Positions 1-4,341 of a stretch of DNA of 6,034 bases are shown here, in pieces. Numbering within the stretch: the stretch's first letter is position 1; each line of letters begins with the position of its first letter. A program made the position numbers and the translations under genes. Source of the stretch: Acuticoccus sp038745295 (GTDB taxonomy: Bacteria; Pseudomonadota; Alphaproteobacteria; Rhizobiales; Amorphaceae); the NCBI GenBank assembly GCA_038745295.1, contig JBCDLN010000254.1, positions 1-6,034 of the forward strand, written 5' to 3'. The notes under the pieces are model-generated. The model did not search any database. It worked only from the letters and a program-made list of their open reading frames with translations, and was not told the DNA's origin.

Positions 1-314
1 ACACGCGCATAAGTGAAGGTGTCGATGGTGCCCACGGTGTCTCCCACACCCGCGTTGGTGATGACGGCGGACAGCGTCCCCATGGCATCGGCGGCCTCAA
101 AGGTGGCCAGTATGCCCTCTTCTTGCGAGACGTCCGCCTTTGCGAGCCCTGCTTTGCGGCCCATATTTTTGATCTTTTGGGCGACCTCTTCGGCCGCGTC
201 ATCGTTGGCGCGGTAATTGATGAGGATGTCCCAGCCGTCGGCGGCAGCTTTGAGCGCGGCAGCTGCGCCGATCCCGCGGGCGCCGCCGGTCACGATGCAA
301 ACCCCGCGGCTCAT
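1..314 (-). CDS. SDR-family NAD(P)-dependent oxidoreductase, N-terminal part (cut by window edge)
   Basis: This is a short-chain dehydrogenase/reductase, a cytoplasmic enzyme that moves hydride between NAD(P)H and a carbonyl or alcohol; the substrate cannot be told. Translating the minus strand from the ATG at 314 gives 104 residues before the window ends, out of about 240-250 usual for the family, so the catalytic S-Y-K residues are missing. Visible are the Rossmann glycine motif TGGARGIG (residues 9-16), an Asp-Val pair after the fourth strand (61-62) and the structural NAG motif (87-89). The basic residue in NYR (33-35), at the end of the second strand, suggests NADP(H), which is inference. 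The ATG overlaps the stop codon of the upstream MAPEG gene by four bases (ATGA) and has a strong Shine-Dalgarno inside that gene, so translation is probably coupled. Family is well supported; precise function is not. Confidence 0.9.
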   Translation of the reverse strand, partial: MSRGVCIVTGGARGIGAAAALKAAADGWDILINYRANDDAAEEVAQKIKNMGRKAGLAKADVSQEEGILATFEAADAMGTLSAVITNAGVGDTVGTIDTFTYAR

Positions 315-715
315 AACAGCCCTCCGAAGAGAAGCGGCAGCCCCAACATAACAAGCCCCAACATCGCGGCCACCCACAAAAGGGAGCGCACAAACTGCAC
401 GTGAAAGACGTAGGCCGGCAGGTAAACGACCCGCGCCAGCACGTAAAGAACGCTGCCCAGAGCGGTGAGCACGCTGGTCACCTCACCCACCACAACACCG
501 ATGGCAAGAGCCACAAAAACAGGGAAGGTTTCTTGCATGTTGCGGGCGGCGCGATCGAGCCGCTTGGCGCGCTCAGGCACCTCGCCTGGGACCGTATCGC
601 GCGGGCCAGCAGCCCAAGACAGGCCAAAGCTCATGGTGCGCGTGCCGGCCGCCATAATGAGGTGCACCACAAGCAGCACTGAGGCGAGCGCCACCATCGT
701 CAATTCAATCGGCAT
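311..715 (-). CDS. MAPEG-family integral membrane protein
   Basis: This 134-residue protein resembles the MAPEG family (membrane-associated proteins in eicosanoid and glutathione metabolism), small four-helix inner-membrane proteins. Bacterial members are mostly uncharacterised, and some have glutathione-dependent activity. Hydrophobic segments lie at about residues 4-24, 64-84, 85-105 and 110-131. The polar loop after the first helix leads into RAARNMQETFPVF (55-67), the Arg/Asn/Glu pattern expected at the start of the second helix in this family. The third helix carries ARVVYLPAYVF (94-104), also typical. Length is normal. The ATG is preceded by AGGGGGA nine bases upstream. It starts 24 bases after the sulfotransferase stop and its TGA overlaps the SDR start, so it sits in the middle of a likely three-gene transcript. 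Whether it binds glutathione is unknown. Confidence 0.88.
   Translation of the reverse strand: MPIELTMVALASVLLVVHLIMAAGTRTMSFGLSWAAGPRDTVPGEVPERAKRLDRAARNMQETFPVFVALAIGVVVGEVTSVLTALGSVLYVLARVVYLPAYVFHVQFVRSLLWVAAMLGLVMLGLPLLFGGLL
320..325 (-). promoter_or_regulatory. Shine-Dalgarno for the SDR gene, inside the MAPEG gene
   Basis: The minus strand reads GGAGGG, then five bases, then the SDR ATG at 314. The site lies within the last codons of the MAPEG gene. With the ATGA stop/start overlap it fixes the SDR start and suggests that ribosomes finishing MAPEG reinitiate there. Confidence 0.7.
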
Positions 716-739
716 CGATCGCCATCCCCCTATCAGCCC

Positions 740-2392
740 TTACATGGGATAGGGGCACCGCAAGGTGTGCTTCAAGTCCCTTGCGCGCTTATAGAACGCC
801 ATGTCGAGAAAGGTGAGGCGGCGCAGGCAATCCCACGCTTCGTCGTTCGGCTCTTCCCGCTCGATAGGTTCAAAATGTGCTGGATTGTCGGTGAGATTAT
901 CAAACGTGTTGCGCCGCTCAACGCTGTCGACGTCACCAAGACCGATGAGCGGCATCATCTCTTTCACGTCATGGTCGAGCGTATCTGTGAACGCCACATA
1001 GTTGAAACGTTGAAGGTTCGTGATCGCGGTTTCGACGCAATACTCTCGATCGTCGAGCCGGAAGCCTTGGCTGGCATTGATTTGCACCGGCCCCAGCATG
1101 ACCCGCACAAGGAAGTTATTGACGCTGGAGACCACCTCCGGGCTTTTGGACTTCAAGAAATCCACCAGCGACAACTCGCGGGCCAGTAAAGGGCCTTTGA
1201 GATTGAGGCGCTTGGCGACGTCACCGCGATGGGAGCGCCAGAAGTAGTAAAGCGACAAGATACGCTCACGCGGCTCACGCAGCACCGTGACGACCCGCTT
1301 TGGCCCAGGCACCGCGTCGATCCCGTATTTGCTGAAATGCCCTGTGAAATATCGGTACTTGCGCAGCTCTGCAGGACCCATTGTGGGCAAGATATCATCG
1401 CGCCGGAAGAGGACTTCCTCCTTGCGAAACTTCGAGGCAAGCATCGCTGACAGCGACGACCCCCCGCATTTTGGAATGTGCAGGAACACCACCCGCTCGC
1501 CGGGGCGAAGTTGGTGTTGTGGCGGCTTATCCTCGGCATCGGCCTGGGCCGGCGCTTTGGCGGGTGGCTGAGGCGCAGGCGCGCTGTCTTGCACGCCGGC
1601 GCTTTGCTGCACCGCCCGCGGCGCACTATCTTCCGCTGCCGCGTTCACAGGCCGGCGCGCGCCGGTGCGCGTGGCTCGGCCCCTGAAGGGCGAGGCCGCC
1701 TTTCCCAACGCAATTTCTCGGATACGGTCAAAAAGGGCCTCGTCATAATAGCGGAAGTCTTCGACGCGCCGTTCGGCATTCACCCCGACACCATCACGGA
1801 ATTGCCGGTTCCGATCTTTATAGGTCACGTGGGGAACAGAGTTTATTGCCGCCGATAAGCGCTCTTGATCGGGTTGATGCTCTCCCCAGAGATGCAAGAC
1901 ATCGCCAAGAATGGAACGCGGATCGGCGCAGAGTTCGTCGTACTCGACGGCGAGCCGGTACTCAATTGGCGCTTCCAACCATTTCGCCATGAACCGGCGA
2001 TAGCTCGCAGCTCGGTGCTCAGCAAAGCTTGCAAACGCTTCAGCGGTGTCGGGCTTACCGGTGCGCAGACCAAGCTCAAATGATGACTGGATCGCCCCCA
2101 GCGGCTCACGCCACTGCACGATAATCGGGCAGCCCGTAGGGATCGATAAAGACAAATCGAAGTCGTGGCTCTTCGACATCGATATCTTGTTGCGCTTCTC
2201 GCATGGAAACGACCCGCAGCATGGAAACCTAGGGTCCTTTTTGGGGATGTGATATTCACAATACCCAAAGCGAGGGCCGAAATAGGCTGTGAGAAGCCGG
2301 ACTAAAAGGTGGTGGCCTGAACGCGGCCAACTCACATTGGCGACATAGGGGAGCACTTGCGCATCGGGCTGGCGTTCGTAGTAGGGGCTCAC
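740..2392 (-). CDS. Two-domain sulfotransferase (tandem fusion), 550 residues
   Basis: The protein appears to hold two sulfotransferase domains, enzymes that transfer sulfate from PAPS to a hydroxyl or amine. The N-terminal domain (about 1-235) has a 5'-phosphosulfate loop SWPRSGHHLL (21-30), a K-x-H pair in MSKSHDF (72-78) at the position of the catalytic KTH of cytosolic SULTs, and WREPLGAIQSSFE (94-106), where R95 and S103 have the spacing of the 3'-phosphate site. A cysteine cluster (C45, C58, C59, C64) lies between. A Pro/Ala/Gln-rich linker follows (about 245-298). The C-terminal domain (about 299-550) resembles the Sulfotransfer_2 group: FLHIPKCGGSSL (303-314), FTGHF (349-353) with a candidate catalytic histidine at 352, and LREPRERILSLYYFW (371-385) with R372 and S380. 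No signal peptide or membrane helix is evident, so it is probably cytoplasmic. The start is GTG; no ATG before the first motif would keep it. Substrate unknown; a surface glycan or lipid is a guess. Confidence 0.85.
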   Translation of the reverse strand: MSPYYERQPDAQVLPYVANVSWPRSGHHLLVRLLTAYFGPRFGYCEYHIPKKDPRFPCCGSFPCEKRNKISMSKSHDFDLSLSIPTGCPIIVQWREPLGAIQSSFELGLRTGKPDTAEAFASFAEHRAASYRRFMAKWLEAPIEYRLAVEYDELCADPRSILGDVLHLWGEHQPDQERLSAAINSVPHVTYKDRNRQFRDGVGVNAERRVEDFRYYDEALFDRIREIALGKAASPFRGRATRTGARRPVNAAAEDSAPRAVQQSAGVQDSAPAPQPPAKAPAQADAEDKPPQHQLRPGERVVFLHIPKCGGSSLSAMLASKFRKEEVLFRRDDILPTMGPAELRKYRYFTGHFSKYGIDAVPGPKRVVTVLREPRERILSLYYFWRSHRGDVAKRLNLKGPLLARELSLVDFLKSKSPEVVSSVNNFLVRVMLGPVQINASQGFRLDDREYCVETAITNLQRFNYVAFTDTLDHDVKEMMPLIGLGDVDSVERRNTFDNLTDNPAHFEPIEREEPNDEAWDCLRRLTFLDMAFYKRARDLKHTLRCPYPM

Positions 2393-2399
2393 GTACGCA

Positions 2400-2404
2400 C
2401 CCTC
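2400..2404 (-). promoter_or_regulatory. Shine-Dalgarno supporting the GTG start of the sulfotransferase
   Basis: The minus strand reads GAGGG followed by seven bases (TGCGTAC) and then GTG at 2392. This spacing supports the GTG start. The first internal Met (residue 72) would lose the N-terminal PAPS-binding loop, so a later start is unlikely. Confidence 0.6.
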
Positions 2405-2560
2405 ACCAGGTGCGGGGCAAAGCCCAAGTTCCTCCCTTGACGCAGCATGAGTACCCGACCAACCGGGCCCACACCTAAGCCGATGTCACGCGCGCCGCTC
2501 AAACCTGACCACCCACTCCTCAAAGCCTTTCAAACGCGGCCGTTTCCGTGAGCCGGCGTG

Positions 2561-2579
2561 CCGTTACCAAAAGGAACGG
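2561..2579 (-). terminator. Weak hairpin downstream of sucB, possible transcription end
   Basis: CCGTT (2561-2565) pairs with AACGG (2575-2579). CC/GG inside extends the stem to seven pairs with one bulged base and a four-base loop, read as TTTT on the minus strand. It lies about 60 bases past the sucB stop. There is no U-run after it, so it is not a standard intrinsic terminator, and it may be fortuitous. Confidence 0.22.
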
Positions 2580-2638
2580 TGCGCCCATCGTCGCCCACAC
2601 TGACTTGCGCTCTCCACCTATCTTACCTCGGACGGCGC

Positions 2639-4174
2639 CTAAAGGTCGAGGAGGAGGCGGCGCGGGTCTTCAATCGCCTCTTTGATGCGAACGAGGAAGG
2701 TCACAGCCTCCTTGCCGTCGACAATCCTGTGGTCGTAGCTGAGCGCCAGATACATCATCGGCCGGATCACCACTTGACCGTTCACCGCCATTGGCCGCTG
2801 ATCGATCCTGTGCATGCCCAAGATGCCCGACTGCGGCGCGTTGAGGATCGGCGTTGACATCAAAGAGCCGTAGATGCCGCCGTTGGAGAGGGTGAAGGTC
2901 CCCCCTTGCATGTCCTCAAGCTTCAGCTGACCGTCGCGGGCGCGCTTGCCAAAGCCGTTGATGGCTTTTTCGATCCCGGCAAAAGAAAGCTGGTCGGCAT
3001 CACGCACCACAGGCACAACAAGCCCCTTGTCGGTGCCGACAGCCACGCCGATGTGGTAGTAATTCTTGTAGATGAGGTCGTCACCATCGATCTCAGCGTT
3101 CACCGCCGGCACGTCCTTCAGCGCTTGGATGGCCGCCTTTGTGAAGAAGCCCATAAAGCCAAGCTTCACGCCGTGCTTCTTCTCGAAGGTGTCTTTGTAT
3201 TCTTTGCGCAGCTCCATGACGTTGGTCATGTCAACGTCGTTGAACGTTGTGAGCATGGCGGCGGTGTTTTGCGCGTCTTTAAGGCGCCGCGCGATGGTGC
3301 GGCGCAGCCTCGTCATGGTGACGCGCTCTTCGCGGGAGGCATCGTCTTGAGAAGAGGGAGCGCGGGGGAGCGGCGGCGGCGTGGGCGCCTCAGCTTTGGC
3401 GGTGACGCCAGCTTCGATGGCCGAGATGACATCCCCCTTCAAGACTTGGCCGCGACGGCCGGTCCCGGCCACCTGGTCAGCGGAAAGGCCTGCTTCGGCA
3501 AGAGCTTTCTTGGCAGAGGGCGCGGGCGGCATAGTGGTCGACCCCGGTGCTGAAGCCGGTGCGGCAGCGCTTGCCGGCGCAGGTTGCGCCGCCGCCGGTG
3601 CCGCAGCCGCTGCCGCGCCGCCTGAAACCACCGCCAGCAAAGCGCCGACCCCCACGGTGTCGCCATCGCTGACGGCAAGGCTTGCCAGCGTCCCTGTGAC
3701 GGGTGAGGGAACCTCAACGCTCACTTTGTCGGTTTCGAGTTCGACGAGCGGCTCGTCGGCCGACACCGCATCGCCCGGCTGTTTGAAGATTTGGGCGACC
3801 GTCGCTTCGGTGACCGACTCGCCGAGCGCAGGCACCACGACCTCTTGGGTCTGTGCCCCGCTGGAGCCGCCGTCTGCCTTGGGCGCAGGGGCTGGGGCCG
3901 CGGTGGGCGCGCTCCCGCCGTTGGCCGCTGCGCCGGCGCCTTCAGTGATTTCGCCTAAGAGGGCCCCCACACCCACCGTCTCACCGTCTTTGGCGGAAAT
4001 GTGGGCCAGCGTGCCAGCCGTAGGTGCCGGAACCTCCACCGAAACCTTATCGGTCTCCAGCTCCACGAGGGGCTCGTCTGCGGCGACGGTGTCACCCTCA
4101 CCCTTTAGCCACTGGGCGACCGTGGCTTCCGTCACGGACTCGCCGAGGGTGGGAACTCGGATTTCGGTGCTCAT
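2639..4174 (-). CDS. sucB: 2-oxoglutarate dehydrogenase E2 (dihydrolipoyllysine succinyltransferase) with two lipoyl domains
   Basis: E2 is the core of the 2-oxoglutarate dehydrogenase complex. Its lipoyl arm takes the succinyl group from E1, and the catalytic domain passes it to CoA. The 511 residues contain lipoyl domain 1 (about 3-77, lipoyl lysine K43 in ETDKVSVEV), an Ala/Pro/Gly linker, lipoyl domain 2 (about 111-184, K150 in the same motif), a second Ala/Pro linker (about 185-214), a peripheral-subunit-binding domain (about 215-254, with AGTGRRGQVLKGDV) and the acyltransferase domain (about 283-511) ending in SYDHRIVDG, with catalytic H482 and D486. E2o proteins such as the E. coli one have a single lipoyl domain and about 400 residues, so the second domain explains the extra length. 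It follows sucA after 167 bases. No strong Shine-Dalgarno precedes the ATG. E2 of pyruvate dehydrogenase is the main alternative, but the sucA neighbour and the GESVTEATV lipoyl motif favour E2o. Confidence 0.96.
   Translation of the reverse strand: MSTEIRVPTLGESVTEATVAQWLKGEGDTVAADEPLVELETDKVSVEVPAPTAGTLAHISAKDGETVGVGALLGEITEGAGAAANGGSAPTAAPAPAPKADGGSSGAQTQEVVVPALGESVTEATVAQIFKQPGDAVSADEPLVELETDKVSVEVPSPVTGTLASLAVSDGDTVGVGALLAVVSGGAAAAAAPAAAQPAPASAAAPASAPGSTTMPPAPSAKKALAEAGLSADQVAGTGRRGQVLKGDVISAIEAGVTAKAEAPTPPPLPRAPSSQDDASREERVTMTRLRRTIARRLKDAQNTAAMLTTFNDVDMTNVMELRKEYKDTFEKKHGVKLGFMGFFTKAAIQALKDVPAVNAEIDGDDLIYKNYYHIGVAVGTDKGLVVPVVRDADQLSFAGIEKAINGFGKRARDGQLKLEDMQGGTFTLSNGGIYGSLMSTPILNAPQSGILGMHRIDQRPMAVNGQVVIRPMMYLALSYDHRIVDGKEAVTFLVRIKEAIEDPRRLLLDL
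3626..3835 (-). repeat. Second lipoyl domain copy within sucB
   Basis: Codons 114-183 of sucB encode a second lipoyl domain that aligns without gaps to codons 7-76 (3947-4156). By eye about 51 of 70 residues are identical, including a continuous 18-residue match around the lipoyl lysine. Synonymous positions differ often, so the DNA copies are well diverged and the likeness is mostly kept at protein level. Confidence 0.85.
3947..4156 (-). repeat. First lipoyl domain copy within sucB
   Basis: Codons 7-76 of sucB form the first lipoyl domain, partner of the copy at 3626-3835 with a constant offset of 107 residues. The lipoyl lysine is K43, in ETDKVSVEVP, identical in both copies. The surface loop just after the first strands differs most (WLKGEGDT against IFKQPGDA). 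Confidence 0.85.
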
Positions 4175-4341
4175 GGCAATATCATCGTTGGTTGCGGGCG
4201 GTGGTTCGGGCGATGCGGAAACGCTTACAGCGATAGCAACTCTAAGTCTTCCAATCCGCAGTGACCTTTCTGCCCGTCAGCACCGATCAAGGCAAGGTCA
4301 GATCGCGCGCGATGGTATGAAACGCGCGCGATCGCGAAAGG
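4175..4341. other. sucA-sucB intercistronic region
   Basis: The 167 bases between the sucA stop and the sucB ATG contain no gene I can support. A perfect GC-rich inverted repeat lies at its sucA end. The rest shows no clear promoter for sucB and no strong Shine-Dalgarno next to the sucB start; only GATGAT about ten bases upstream is purine-rich. The gap is longer than the few bases common between tightly coupled genes, so sucB may be translated independently. Confidence 0.5.
4301..4333 (-). repeat. Perfect 11-bp GC-rich inverted repeat just after sucA
   Basis: GATCGCGCGCG (4301-4311) is the exact reverse complement of CGCGCGCGATC (4323-4333), with an 11-base loop. In RNA read from the minus strand it forms a strong hairpin starting eight bases after the sucA stop codon. 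The left arm is itself part of a 12-bp palindrome, ATCGCGCGCGAT (4302-4313). No U-run follows, so it looks more like an RNA-stabilising, attenuating or processing element, or a protein-binding site, than a full intrinsic terminator. The role is inference. Confidence 0.7.

Larger units (their letters stand above)
2393..2638. other. Non-coding gap between sucB and the sulfotransferase gene
   Basis: These 246 bases separate the end of sucB from the start of the sulfotransferase. I see no convincing gene on either strand. The stretch is the natural place for the end of the suc transcript and for a promoter of the sulfotransferase-MAPEG-SDR unit. On the minus strand there are TTGAAA and TTGAGC hexamers, but neither has a good -10 box at the right distance, so no promoter is called. 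It holds one weak hairpin (listed separately) and a 4-bp GGGC/GCCC hairpin at 2415-2425. Confidence 0.55.

Noticed and set aside
1498..1660. The sulfotransferase fusion might be two genes joined by a frameshift or lost stop
   Set aside because: The frame is continuous through the linker, the linker has plausible tether composition, and no Shine-Dalgarno plus start codon is seen in front of the second domain. It stays worth checking against relatives.
2470..2535. TTGAAA and TTGAGC hexamers on the minus strand as -35 boxes for the sulfotransferase
   Set aside because: At 16-18 bases downstream there is no reasonable -10 box (GGTCAG and CTTAGG are poor), so a promoter cannot be supported.
4301..4336. 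Alternating CG tract as a replication origin or a mobile-element end
   Set aside because: There are no DnaA-box clusters, AT-rich unwinding region, transposase or target duplication; a hairpin between two genes explains it better.
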